The notes under the pieces: model-generated
What the model was told of the DNA's origin: nothing
What the model saw: only the letters and a program-made list of their open reading frames with translations
The model's database searches: none
Program-made: the position numbers and the translations under genes
In this document: positions 16,420 through 25,329 of the stretch, in pieces
How positions within the stretch are numbered: position 1 is the first letter of the stretch
How the letters are laid out: every line of letters begins with the position of its first letter
DNA from: Oleidesulfovibrio sp964593925
Lineage (GTDB): Bacteria; Desulfobacterota; Desulfovibrionia; Desulfovibrionales; Desulfovibrionaceae
Assembly (NCBI GenBank): GCA_964593925.1
Contig: CAZQKM010000006.1
Location: 28,599 to 92,598 of the forward strand
Direction: 5' to 3'
DNA: 64,000 bases

Positions 16420-16687
16420 AAAAGATGCGGCATTTCTTTCCAGTACGGTAGCCGTCACAGTGGACGGCAAACCCTTGGAGCTCCCCGCAGGAGTCAGTGT
16501 GGCAGCAGCTCTTCTCAGTGTGGGCCTGCTTCCAGGCCATGGGGATTCTGTCCCCCATTGCTTTATGGGGGCATGTTGCGCGTGCCTGGTGGAAATAGAC
16601 GGTAGCTATAGACAGGCATGTACTACGGCGATACGTGCAGGCATGGTAATCAATCGTCTGCATGAGCAGGAGGCAGATACCCCATGA
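16412..16687 (+). CDS. Small [2Fe-2S] subunit, HcnA-like
   Basis: A 91-residue ferredoxin-like protein. The stretch HCFMGACCACLVEIDG followed by QACTT supplies the cysteines for a plant-type [2Fe-2S] cluster in the arrangement seen in HcnA, SoxA N-termini and small subunits of D-hydroxyproline dehydrogenase. It overlaps the preceding gene by eight bases and the following one by four (ATGA), so the three chains are made together. It should pass electrons between the flavins of the larger subunits. Confidence 0.8.
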   Translation: MFKKDAAFLSSTVAVTVDGKPLELPAGVSVAAALLSVGLLPGHGDSVPHCFMGACCACLVEIDGSYRQACTTAIRAGMVINRLHEQEADTP

Positions 16688-18159
16688 ATACACGCTACGA
16701 TACCATCGTCATCGGAGCCGGCCCAGCCGGTATCGCATGCGCTACCCGCCTTGCCGAACTCGGCTTAGGCGTACTGTTGCTGGATGAGCAGGCAAGGCCC
16801 GGCGGGCAAGGCTACCGCAATATCGAACAGGTGCCCCAAGGGGCCACCCATAGCTATGATCAGGACTATCTCCAGGGTATGCCCCTTGTTACCCGCTTGC
16901 GTGCCAGCAGCGTCTGCTACAGACCAGAGACATCCGTCTGGCAGGTAGAGGCAGATGGCTCTGTATATTACTCCCGCAACGGTGTCTCTCGAAAAGTGAC
17001 AGCACAGTATATTGTTGTGGCCACAGGCGCTATAGAGCGCCCCATACCCTTTGAAGGCTGGAGCCTGCCCGGCGTCATAAATGCCGGTGGAGCCACTATT
17101 CTTGCCAAAGAGGCGGGGCTTGTCCCTCCCAACTCCGTCGTGCTGGCTGGTAGTGGGCCGCTGTTGCTTTCTGAAGCAAAGCGACTGATCGAAAAAGATA
17201 TATCCATCGCCGCCATTCTAGAAACCAGGTCCAAGCTGCCCCCTCTCAAAGTGCTGCGCCAAATGCCGCATGCAGCTCGGTCAGATCTATGGCAAAAAAC
17301 CACAAGTATTCTTCAATCCATCAAAAACTCTGGTATACCCCACTATAAAGGCATTCTCGGCATCACCGCACACGGACAAAAATATTTGGAAGCAGTAACG
17401 GCTCTGCACGGCACAGGTGATCTGCAGTTCCGAACCTCCATGTTACTGGTACACTTTGGTTTTATTCCCAACACGCATATTTTTCGACTAATCGGATGTG
17501 CCCTGGAGTGGGTCCCGCTCTTGCGCCATTGGCAGCCTGTCTGCAACGTATGGGGCCAGACCAGCCTTGAGCGTATCTTTGCTGTGGGTGACGGCGCCCG
17601 CGTGGATGGGGCCGTTGCAGCATCTCACAAAGGAGAGCTCACTGCGCTGGATTTAGCAATGCGCCTTGGAATATTACTGGAAAAAGAACGTGATACCTTG
17701 GCGGCCCCTCTACATAACAAGCTGCAGCACATCAGGCGCGCACGCTCTATTGCTGACACGCTGTTTGCACCGCATGTCGAACAATATGTCTGCTCTGATA
17801 GCACCATTGTATGCCGCTGTGAAAAAATCACTGCGGGTGCCATTCGCCAAGCTGTCCGGGATGGCGCGCACACTGTTGACGAAGTAAAGGCGTTGACCCG
17901 TTGTGGTATGGGGGCATGCCAAGGGCGTATCTGTGGCCTAGCTCTGGCAGAAATTATAAGCACCGAGCTGGGGTGCACGCCGGACACGGTGGGTAACTTC
18001 AATGTGCGCCCCCCCCTCAAAAGCATCTCTCTTGCAGAGTTGGTGGACATGGAGCCGCTGACGCCTAAGGACAATGTAGATGGCGCAAAGACAAAATACG
18101 ACAGCAAAGTAAACACAGAAGGCGAAGCTTCTGAAAACCTCCAACAGGGATACCCATGA
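16684..18159 (+). CDS. FAD/NAD-binding subunit with BFD-like [2Fe-2S] domain, HcnB-like
   Basis: A 491-residue pyridine-nucleotide-disulfide-type flavoprotein. The N-terminal FAD loop is TIVIGAGPAGIACATRLAELGLGVLLLDE with the PGGQGYR motif; the second loop is VVLAGSGPLLLSEAKRL; and FAVGDGARVDGAVAASHKGE closes the FAD site. The C-terminal region (about residues 375-430) is a BFD-like iron-sulfur domain with VCRCEKIT and RCGMGACQGRIC. This is the composition of HcnB, OoxA and the alpha part of sarcosine oxidase. It likely carries electrons from the oxidase subunit to the respiratory chain. RidA overlaps its stop. Confidence 0.82.
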   Translation: MNTRYDTIVIGAGPAGIACATRLAELGLGVLLLDEQARPGGQGYRNIEQVPQGATHSYDQDYLQGMPLVTRLRASSVCYRPETSVWQVEADGSVYYSRNGVSRKVTAQYIVVATGAIERPIPFEGWSLPGVINAGGATILAKEAGLVPPNSVVLAGSGPLLLSEAKRLIEKDISIAAILETRSKLPPLKVLRQMPHAARSDLWQKTTSILQSIKNSGIPHYKGILGITAHGQKYLEAVTALHGTGDLQFRTSMLLVHFGFIPNTHIFRLIGCALEWVPLLRHWQPVCNVWGQTSLERIFAVGDGARVDGAVAASHKGELTALDLAMRLGILLEKERDTLAAPLHNKLQHIRRARSIADTLFAPHVEQYVCSDSTIVCRCEKITAGAIRQAVRDGAHTVDEVKALTRCGMGACQGRICGLALAEIISTELGCTPDTVGNFNVRPPLKSISLAELVDMEPLTPKDNVDGAKTKYDSKVNTEGEASENLQQGYP

Positions 18160-18506
18160 GTACTATCAAAAGAGCACAGATCACTGATCGCATGAGCCGT
18201 ATTGTTACCCACAACGGCGTGGTATATCTTTGTGGTCAGGTCGGAGGCACTGAACCTACCATACAAGAGCAGGCCCATACCATGCTGGCCAGGGTGGATG
18301 CGCTGCTTCAAGAAGCGGGCAGCGACCGTGAGCATATGCTTTCGGCCACCATATACCTGCGCGATATGAAAGATTTTGCTGCATTTAACGAAGTCTGGGA
18401 CACTTGGATTATACCCGGCACACCTCCGGCGCGGGCCTGTGTTGAAGCCCGCATGGCGCGCCCGGAGTTGCTATGCGAAATTTCTGTCATTGCCGCATTG
18501 GCATAA
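18156..18506 (+). CDS. ridA: RidA-family enamine/imine deaminase
   Basis: A 116-residue protein of the YjgF/YER057c/UK114 family. It has the QVGGTEPTIQEQAHTMLARVDALLQEAGSDREHMLSATIYLRDM segment, the invariant arginine in PPARACVEARMARPELLCEI, and the final glutamate. RidA proteins hydrolyse reactive imines and enamines released by amino-acid oxidation. Its four-base overlap with the flavoprotein trio is thus functionally apt: it probably clears the imine product. The context favours a dedicated catabolic RidA over the general housekeeping one. Confidence 0.88.
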   Translation: MSTIKRAQITDRMSRIVTHNGVVYLCGQVGGTEPTIQEQAHTMLARVDALLQEAGSDREHMLSATIYLRDMKDFAAFNEVWDTWIIPGTPPARACVEARMARPELLCEISVIAALA

Positions 18507-18525
18507 CAGACAAAAAGCTCGTTCC

Positions 18526-18556
18526 GTATGCAGGGCACTCGTACCTGCCTGCATAC
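18526..18556. terminator. Hairpin between ridA and the convergent regulator
   Basis: A perfect 9-bp inverted repeat (18526-18534 with 18548-18556) lies in the 84-base gap between the two convergent genes. There is no T-run on either side, so it is a likely but unproven bidirectional terminator. Confidence 0.45.
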
Positions 18557-18590
18557 AAGCGGTGAAGCAATTATGCCACAGCAACCTTGG

Positions 18591-20393
18591 CTATGGCATA
18601 TCCGGTTTTGTACCAATGGCATGACGGCGTATTTTTCTGAACAACGTCTTGCGGTCAATGCCCAATGCTTCGGCAGTGCGCGTTCGCTGTCCTTGATAGT
18701 GGGCAAGTGTCTCCGCAATATATTGCCGCTCAAAACGAGCCATGGCTGTTTCAAGCAGTACAGGCGAAACTTCGGTTTTAATGTCTGCTCTTTTGGCACT
18801 GGCAATGCGTTCGCCGCCCAGACTCACCGTGCCCAGATGCAGGTACTGGTGCAAGGCATTTTGCAGCTCCCGGATATTGCCCGGCCAGTCATATGCCATA
18901 AAACTGCTAAGTAGTTCCGGCGTAATGCTTGCGCATGTCCCTCCCTGTGGAAACACGCGTATAAAATGCTCCACAAGCTGCGGAATATCCTCTTTGCGTT
19001 CGCGCAGTGGGGGAATATATACAGGCACCACGTGGATACGATAAAAAAAATCATTGCGCATAGCGCCCTGACTCACCATGTCCCCAAGGTCCCGATTTGT
19101 TGCTGCTACAATACGTGGCTTTACATGTACCAGCCCTGTGCCCCCCACTGGAATAAATCCCCCGCCTTCAATGGCGCGTAGCAATTTGATTTGTCCCATC
19201 CAGCTGATCTCGCCCAGTTCATCCAAAAAAAGCGTACCGCCGTCTGCCTGCTCCAGATAGCCTTTGTGGTCCCGCACCGCCCCAGTAAAAGCGCCCTTCC
19301 TGTGACCAAAAAACTCACTTTCAAAAAGGTGTTCTGGTATAGCCCCACAATTCACTGGCACAAAGTTGCCATTGATGCGAGGGCTGTGCGTGTGTACCGC
19401 ACGAGAGACAAGCTCCTTGCCAGTGCCTGATTCTCCATAAACAATTACGTTATCATCGGTACCCGCAGCTTTCAGAATGACCGAGTGCAGTTCGCGCATG
19501 GGCTTGGAATCGCCGACAATATGTTCAAAGTAGTGCTCTGCCATTCGCTTTTTCAGGACAGAGTTCTCCTTACGAATACCCAGCTCCTGCTCTTTGCTTT
19601 CCGTCGCATCCGCGATGAAGCCTTCCATGGCATGGGGCGTACCGTCTGGACCATACAGGCCCACCCCCTGCTCTCGTACCCATTTCACAGCGCCGCCCTT
19701 TGTCATGATGCGGTAGGCATGCTCAAAACGTTTACGACGTTGTAGTGAGACAGCCATTTTTTCCTGATACTCCGGGCGATCTTCAGCCAAGATGATAGAG
19801 AGAAAAGGCTGCCCTCCATGGGCTGTAAAATATTCTGCTGAATAACCGGTTAGCTTTTCTGTGCCCACACTCATGAGTTGCATAGTACATACCGCATCAC
19901 CCGCACTCCGATAGGCAATGCCAAAAAGGTTGTCCATCAATGTAGACAATTGACGACTTTTTTCCGTCAACTTTTCATGCACAGCCTCTTTTTGCTGCTC
20001 CAGCCTTTCTCGCATCCGCTTCAGTTGCAGGTGTGTGTGCACACGCGCAAGCACCTCGGCCTGGTGAAACGGCTTTGTCACATAGTCCACTCCTCCTACG
20101 ACAAATGCACGAGTCTTACGCGCCGGATCATGTACGCTGGAAAGAAAAATCACGGGGATGTCCTGGGTATCCGCATTATTCCGCAAAGCTTCACATACGG
20201 AAAAACCATCCATATCCGGCAACATGATATCCAAAAGAATCAGGTCTGGTCGATGCGCATGCACATTTTCAAGAGCAGAGACACCAGTTTTTGCTACCAG
20301 CAGATCATACTGTGTACGCAAACTTGTGACCAACAAACGCAGGTTAATGGGATTGTCATCGACAACCAGTATGGTAGGTTTACCTTCTGACAT
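18591..20393 (-). CDS. Sigma-54-dependent response regulator (REC-PAS-AAA+-Fis)
   Basis: A 600-residue enhancer-binding protein. Domains: receiver (about 7-125, with DLILLDIMLPDMDG and VTKPF); PAS/PAC (about 155-275); and an AAA+ sigma-54 interaction domain (about 295-525) with Walker A GESGTGKE, the sigma-54 contact loop GAFTGA, Walker B GGTLFLDELGE, and the arginine-finger region. A Fis-type helix-turn-helix at the end contains ALGIDRKTLFRKI. The start chosen at MSEGKP overlaps the kinase stop by 14 bases; a longer frame reaches 20495. It is the only sigma-54 activator in the window and the natural candidate to act at the -24/-12 promoter at 25.17 kb. Confidence 0.9.
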   Translation of the reverse strand: MSEGKPTILVVDDNPINLRLLVTSLRTQYDLLVAKTGVSALENVHAHRPDLILLDIMLPDMDGFSVCEALRNNADTQDIPVIFLSSVHDPARKTRAFVVGGVDYVTKPFHQAEVLARVHTHLQLKRMRERLEQQKEAVHEKLTEKSRQLSTLMDNLFGIAYRSAGDAVCTMQLMSVGTEKLTGYSAEYFTAHGGQPFLSIILAEDRPEYQEKMAVSLQRRKRFEHAYRIMTKGGAVKWVREQGVGLYGPDGTPHAMEGFIADATESKEQELGIRKENSVLKKRMAEHYFEHIVGDSKPMRELHSVILKAAGTDDNVIVYGESGTGKELVSRAVHTHSPRINGNFVPVNCGAIPEHLFESEFFGHRKGAFTGAVRDHKGYLEQADGGTLFLDELGEISWMGQIKLLRAIEGGGFIPVGGTGLVHVKPRIVAATNRDLGDMVSQGAMRNDFFYRIHVVPVYIPPLRERKEDIPQLVEHFIRVFPQGGTCASITPELLSSFMAYDWPGNIRELQNALHQYLHLGTVSLGGERIASAKRADIKTEVSPVLLETAMARFERQYIAETLAHYQGQRTRTAEALGIDRKTLFRKIRRHAIGTKPDMP

Positions 20394-23300
20394 ATGCCAC
20401 ATGCTCCCTAAAGCCCTCGGCCTGCTCCAGCGTATGCAGGTATTCACCGGCCTTGGCATACTCATACTCCAGCACAAGTACCTCCAGCCTGCCAAATATA
20501 TGAGATGGCAACACAGGCTTTACCTGTGCAAGTAACGGTTCGATCTTCAACGGATTGCTCGACTCAAGGGCATGGATCAACTCTGGGATGGAAGCCCACC
20601 CTGACGTGTCTGGTACCGCATGTATTTCCACTTCCTGCACAGCAAACGCATCCTGTGCTGGCATACTCTTGATAGCCTCCACGGCATGGCCCAATGCCTG
20701 CTCCAAAACACCGAGCATTTCTTCCAACACCGGCTCGCTACCTTCTCCTCTAGCCAACAGGCCCGCATATTGTTCCACAGACCCGGCACAGTGGGCACAG
20801 GCATCAGCCCCTATATTGGCAGCCGCTCCTGCAAGCCCATGGGCCTCTTTTTCCAAAGCGTCATAGTGCCTTTCGGCATAGGCGCTACGCACGGCACTCA
20901 ACGTATCAGAAAATTCTTGTGCAAACTGTTTACGCAAGCCCGCCAGCTTACCAGGGGATACTCCAAGGCGCTCTGCCGCCCCGACATCAAGCACGGCACA
21001 CCGTGTTATTTCAGATTCAGCCGCGTCACCCCCTGCATAGCCAGTAGCCACTGTTGTATTTAATGCCTCTGCCATGACTGCGTATAACTCTTCTTTGCCA
21101 AACGGCTTTGTGAGCAAAAACTTCATCCCTGCATCATGTATCTGTTGATGGCTGCCTTTAATTGCATGTGCCGTGAGTGCGATAATCGGCACCTGTGCCG
21201 CGCCTGGAATGCCTCGTATGGCATTCGCTGCCGCACAGCCGTCCATTTCTGGCATTTGTATATCCATCAAGATCACATCATATGACGCGCTTTTAACCGC
21301 ATCCACAGCCTTACGCCCATTCTCCGCAAAGGTTAGACGGGCGCCTGTGGGCTCCAGCAGCAGGCGTATAATATCCCGATTTGTTGCAGCATCCTCTGCC
21401 ACAAGCACGTGCACGCCCGCAAATACCCCGGTGCCCGGCGCAGGCTTGGGCTCACCCCCTGCGGGCAACGTATGAGAGACCGGATCAAAAATGGCACATA
21501 GCGCACCATGGAGCATACGTTGCGTCATGACTTCAGCAAACAAATGCACATGCTCCGGCATAGTCTGGCGCCATACTCCCGCCATATCACTCTGCATCAC
21601 AAGCATCAGCACCGGGACAGCATGATCATTACCAATATTGAACAGGCGCTCGGGGTGCTCATCTTCAATAATGTTGTGCCCAAGACATATAAGATCAGGC
21701 ATACTCCCAACCTCTGCCAGGTGTGCAAGCGCGGCTTCCACTCCGTGAAGCACTTCTGCCCTGCACATGGCGAAATCAAAATGGCGCTTCATGGCCATGG
21801 CCGAATATGCCGAACGCGCCACAAGCAATACAGAACGGCCAGCATATACCTTTGTATCCCAAGAGGATGCAAACGAACCCTTTTGCAACAGTATGGGAAC
21901 GGAAAAGGCAAAAAGCGCACCTGCGCCCTCTTCTGACTCCACATAGATCTCGCCCCCCATAGCCTCAATAAACTGGCGGCAGATACTCAGGCCAAGACCC
22001 GTCCCCCCATGGCAATGGCTCTGCGTGGCTGCGGCCTGCCCAAAGGGCACAAAAAGCTGCGGCAAAGCATCTTCTGCAATACCAATGCCCGTATCCTCTA
22101 CAAAACAATGCAGCCACACGGCATGATCATGCTTTGCATGCCAGGCAAAACAAAGGCTCACCCTGCCCCCAGGGGGTGTAAATTTTAATGCGTTACCTAC
22201 AAGGTTGCGGATAACCTGTTGCAGCTTCACAGGGTCTCCCATAAATCTGTCCGGCATGGCAGGTGGCAGATCCACCACAAACTCAAGCTCTTTGACTGCG
22301 GCATGTGCCAGAGTTTGCACACACACCCGCTGCACACAGTGCTCAAGCATAAAAGGTACGCATCCCAGCTCCACATGGCCGGCCTCGATTTTTGAAAAAT
22401 CCAAAAGATCGTTAATAATATCCAGCAAAGTGGATGACGCATCCTGAATATTACGCAGATACTTGTGAACAAGCGGCGAGGTTTCCAGTGAACGTACATG
22501 CTCGGTAAACGCGATAATGGCGTGCAGCGGTGTGCGTAGCTCATGGCTGATGCTCGCCAAAAATCGACTTTTGGCTGTGGTGGCGGCATCCGCTTCTTCT
22601 TTTGAACGCTGCAACGCTTCATTCATGCACTGCAAGTCACGCGTACGCTCTACCACGCGCGACTCCAACTCAAGATTGGCCTTGCTCAACATTTCCTCAT
22701 ACTGCACACGACTGGTCACATTCCGCACAGACCCCACAAACTCTGTAGGGCGGCCTTTTGCATCTCGCAAATACTTGCCGGACACAGAGCAGTGCATGGA
22801 AACGCCATTCATGCAAAGCACGAAAGAATAATCCTCAAGCTCGCCTGTGTCCCGCAGTACCCTGCTCATGGCCCCAAGTACTTCCATACCCAGAACATCC
22901 CGGATACGCATCTGCTGGGCCTTTTCCGGTGCAAAGGCGAACACCCGACGCACGGAAGGGCTGATCTCAATGATCTGCCCATCCATTGCTACCTGCAGGT
23001 AGACATCCTGGATGTTTTCAAAAATCCGCCTATATCGCTCTTCACTTTTGCGTAATGCCGCCTCGGCCAAGTCCCGCCGCTTAAGTTCATCATTAAGCTT
23101 GCCTGTTTGCTGCTCCACAATACGCTTTAGCGAGAGGTTCCATAGCAAAATGAAACATGTTGCCGCCAGCATTGCCATAAGGCCGGTGACCATTATGGCA
23201 ATGCTCCTATCTGATATGGGGCCCTCTTCTACTATTTTCAACCACTTGCCCGAAATAGCCTTATGCTCCTCCGGCGTAATCTGCTTGAGCGCCTTATTGA

Positions 23301-24093
23301 TGATGCCCAAAAGCACTGTATGCTCTTTGGATACTCCCATGGCAATACCAGGATAGGTTTCAATGGCGCCCCCCACCTGCAAGTTCAGAATTCCACTCTG
23401 GTTAATCCGGTGGGTGATACTGAACTGAAAATCCACCATGGCGTCAGATTGTCCAAAAGATACATGCTGAAGGCCAGTGAGGTTATCCTCCACAATATCC
23501 AGCTTGATGTCCCTAAAATGCTCTTCAAGGTAGTCATGCCAAACATACCGGCGCACCACAGATACTGTTTTGCCTGCAAGATCTTCAAGACGCAGGTTGG
23601 CAGTACGGCCACGTTGCACGACAATGATACCGGGCATGGCGATGTACGGCGAAGTAAAACGCAGATACCGCGACCTGTTGGAGCTAGGTGCAAGAGCAGC
23701 AAGCATGTCCACCCTGCCCTCTTGTACAGCGGTGAGCGTCTCTGGCCAGTTAGCCATTGTGGAAATGCTGAATTGCAGACCGGTCAATTTTTCGAGAATA
23801 CGCAGATAATCACTGGCAACCCCAGAGTAATTACCCGCTGCGTCAATACCTTCAATGGGGTAGAAGTTTTTGTCAGCTCCTACACTGACAGTATAGTTTC
23901 TGGATAGCCAAGTGCGCTCTTCATCCGTAAAATTTGCCCAGACAAATTCTTTGTCCTCAATAATCCGCTCAACAGCTGTCTCTGTAGCGTTAAGGTGCTC
24001 CAATACCCGCTGATACGCAACGTACAACCCAAAAAGCAAAAAAAGAGAACCCAAGACAAGCAGCGCCCGCACCCGCATTTGCTTTACTCCCAT
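20380..24093 (-). CDS. Hybrid sensor histidine kinase with periplasmic solute-binding sensor
   Basis: A 1237-residue membrane sensor. An N-terminal helix (about 8-25) is followed by a periplasmic family-3 solute-binding domain (about 50-275) of the amino-acid-binding type, and a second helix near 300-322. The cytoplasmic part has a PAS domain (about 345-465), HisKA with SHELRTPLHAI, HATPase with NLVGNALKFTPPGG and GTGLGLSI, and a degenerate receiver-like stretch (about 755-865). A true receiver (about 890-1010, DVILMDIQMPEMDG) and an HPt domain with EAHGLAGAAANIG complete it. It is transcribed with, and overlaps, the sigma-54 regulator. It probably detects an external amino compound and drives a four-step phosphorelay. 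Confidence 0.88.
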   Translation of the reverse strand: MGVKQMRVRALLVLGSLFLLFGLYVAYQRVLEHLNATETAVERIIEDKEFVWANFTDEERTWLSRNYTVSVGADKNFYPIEGIDAAGNYSGVASDYLRILEKLTGLQFSISTMANWPETLTAVQEGRVDMLAALAPSSNRSRYLRFTSPYIAMPGIIVVQRGRTANLRLEDLAGKTVSVVRRYVWHDYLEEHFRDIKLDIVEDNLTGLQHVSFGQSDAMVDFQFSITHRINQSGILNLQVGGAIETYPGIAMGVSKEHTVLLGIINKALKQITPEEHKAISGKWLKIVEEGPISDRSIAIMVTGLMAMLAATCFILLWNLSLKRIVEQQTGKLNDELKRRDLAEAALRKSEERYRRIFENIQDVYLQVAMDGQIIEISPSVRRVFAFAPEKAQQMRIRDVLGMEVLGAMSRVLRDTGELEDYSFVLCMNGVSMHCSVSGKYLRDAKGRPTEFVGSVRNVTSRVQYEEMLSKANLELESRVVERTRDLQCMNEALQRSKEEADAATTAKSRFLASISHELRTPLHAIIAFTEHVRSLETSPLVHKYLRNIQDASSTLLDIINDLLDFSKIEAGHVELGCVPFMLEHCVQRVCVQTLAHAAVKELEFVVDLPPAMPDRFMGDPVKLQQVIRNLVGNALKFTPPGGRVSLCFAWHAKHDHAVWLHCFVEDTGIGIAEDALPQLFVPFGQAAATQSHCHGGTGLGLSICRQFIEAMGGEIYVESEEGAGALFAFSVPILLQKGSFASSWDTKVYAGRSVLLVARSAYSAMAMKRHFDFAMCRAEVLHGVEAALAHLAEVGSMPDLICLGHNIIEDEHPERLFNIGNDHAVPVLMLVMQSDMAGVWRQTMPEHVHLFAEVMTQRMLHGALCAIFDPVSHTLPAGGEPKPAPGTGVFAGVHVLVAEDAATNRDIIRLLLEPTGARLTFAENGRKAVDAVKSASYDVILMDIQMPEMDGCAAANAIRGIPGAAQVPIIALTAHAIKGSHQQIHDAGMKFLLTKPFGKEELYAVMAEALNTTVATGYAGGDAAESEITRCAVLDVGAAERLGVSPGKLAGLRKQFAQEFSDTLSAVRSAYAERHYDALEKEAHGLAGAAANIGADACAHCAGSVEQYAGLLARGEGSEPVLEEMLGVLEQALGHAVEAIKSMPAQDAFAVQEVEIHAVPDTSGWASIPELIHALESSNPLKIEPLLAQVKPVLPSHIFGRLEVLVLEYEYAKAGEYLHTLEQAEGFREHVAYVRR

Positions 24094-24181
24094 AGGAGCG
24101 GCCGTATGAAACCGCTCCTGGCCATATGCTCATCGGCAGGATAGTATCAGCAGGGCACATGCCCTCACCATATACACCACA

Positions 24182-24772
24182 TTAGGCAATCCAGCGCCGT
24201 ATACTTTCCATGGTGCCCAGATATTCCGCGATGACCTCGCACCCCACGGATCCAGGGTGTACGCCGTCATGTAAATCGTTCATATACACCTTACTGGCCG
24301 CAAGATGTGCATACAAGTCGATATAGTCCACATTGTGGTCCAAACATACCTGGGTGTATCGTGCTCCAAGCTGCGCTATACGCATACTGTGTGCCTCTTG
24401 CACCACAGGAAACGGGCTGAGCACACGTATACACTCCGCACCATAAGTAGCCGTGGCCTCGGTAAGCACAGTAGTAAGATTGGCCGCAGACTGCTCTATG
24501 GGTACAAGTACAGCCTCTTGCGGAATCGCCATATCCACTACCCCGAAGCAAAATAACAACCGCACCTGAGTCTCTTCAAGCACGCGGCACTGCACTTCCG
24601 TGCTCCACCGGGAGAGCACGGCCTGACTTGTATGCTTGCGTGCCCCCAGGTTATAAAAGGTGGTTGGCGGTATCGGCAGGCCCGTTTGTACCCCCCAGCG
24701 CCCTGTCCAGCCAAGCACTGCTGTATCATTTACCCCCAACGTCAATGAATCGCCAAAAAAGAAAAAAGTCTT
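24182..24772 (-). CDS. SGNH/GDSL hydrolase
   Basis: A 196-residue predicted esterase or acyl hydrolase, likely cytoplasmic because no signal peptide is seen. Block I is FFFGDSLTLGVND with the catalytic serine. Later come FGVVDMA (a variant of the block III GxND region) and the C-terminal NDLHDGVHPGSVGCEVIAEYL with the catalytic Asp and His. The start at MKTFFF was chosen because the longer frame to 24823 adds an unconserved segment. It lies upstream of the sensor kinase on the same strand, 88 bases away. The physiological substrate is unknown. Confidence 0.8.
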   Translation of the reverse strand, partial: KTFFFFGDSLTLGVNDTAVLGWTGRWGVQTGLPIPPTTFYNLGARKHTSQAVLSRWSTEVQCRVLEETQVRLLFCFGVVDMAIPQEAVLVPIEQSAANLTTVLTEATATYGAECIRVLSPFPVVQEAHSMRIAQLGARYTQVCLDHNVDYIDLYAHLAASKVYMNDLHDGVHPGSVGCEVIAEYLGTMESIRRWIA

Positions 24773-25001
24773 CATTACAAGCAATCTCCCTGTAAAAATG
24801 CTTTCCCTCAGTACACATGCCACTCAAGCAAAGAACGCGCCAAGGACACTTTGCCAAGACCATACCGGTATGTACCATGCAGGCTGTAGCTGCTGTCCGG
24901 CATGGCTCCATGATTTCCAGCCGACCAAACCATGGGACACGACCTGACGGGGCACTAACGCCCCGCCAGGTTGCATTCAATAAACTGTTTTTACAGATCA
25001 T

Positions 25002-25098
25002 ATCTTTTTGGGGCAGATATGCCCCACCATTCTCAAGCGGTTTAAGCCCTGGCGGACATCTTTTTGGGGCATATCTGCCCCAAAAAGATGTCCGCCAG
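25002..25098. promoter_or_regulatory. Two inverted palindromic sites, candidate enhancer for the aldehyde dehydrogenase promoter
   Basis: Site 2 (25049-25098) is a perfect 23-bp inverted repeat with a TATC loop. Site 1 (25002-25026) is an inverted partial copy: read on the minus strand it repeats the same core GGGGCATATCTGCCCC and the adjoining AAAAAGAT. The centres are about 56 bases apart and lie about 94 and 150 bases before the sigma-54 promoter at 25166. That is the usual placement of dimer sites for Fis-domain activators. A terminator role is less likely because there is no adjacent upstream gene on either strand. Confidence 0.6.
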
Positions 25099-25165
25099 AT
25101 ATTCTCGCCTGTTCATCATCTCACCACTACCTGCCGCACGCTGCAAATATACGGCCCATCCTCCC

Positions 25166-25182
25166 TTGGCCCCATCTTTGCT
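25166..25182 (+). promoter_or_regulatory. Sigma-54 (-24/-12) promoter for the aldehyde dehydrogenase gene
   Basis: The sequence TTGGCCCCATCTTTGCT fits the consensus TGGC-N7-TTGC, with GG and GC separated by exactly ten bases (25168-25169 and 25180-25181). Transcription would begin near 25193, about 137 bases before the ATG. Palindromic sites upstream and a sigma-54 activator gene five kilobases away support it. Confidence 0.65.
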
Positions 25183-25329
25183 TATTAGTCTGCGGCAGCA
25201 TACGCCATAGTCCATTACCCTGTACCAAAACGAAACAAACAACCCACCACGCAATGTGGCCATTTTTATGGACGGCAAAGGCATTACATACCTCAAAAGT
25301 TTCAACACACTTTCCAAGGAGCCCTTGGC

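Noticed and set aside
25002..25098. The large palindromes as an ordinary Rho-independent terminator.
   Set aside because: No gene reads into them closely from either side, neither arm is followed by a T-run outside the stem, and the two copies are placed at enhancer distance from a sigma-54 promoter.
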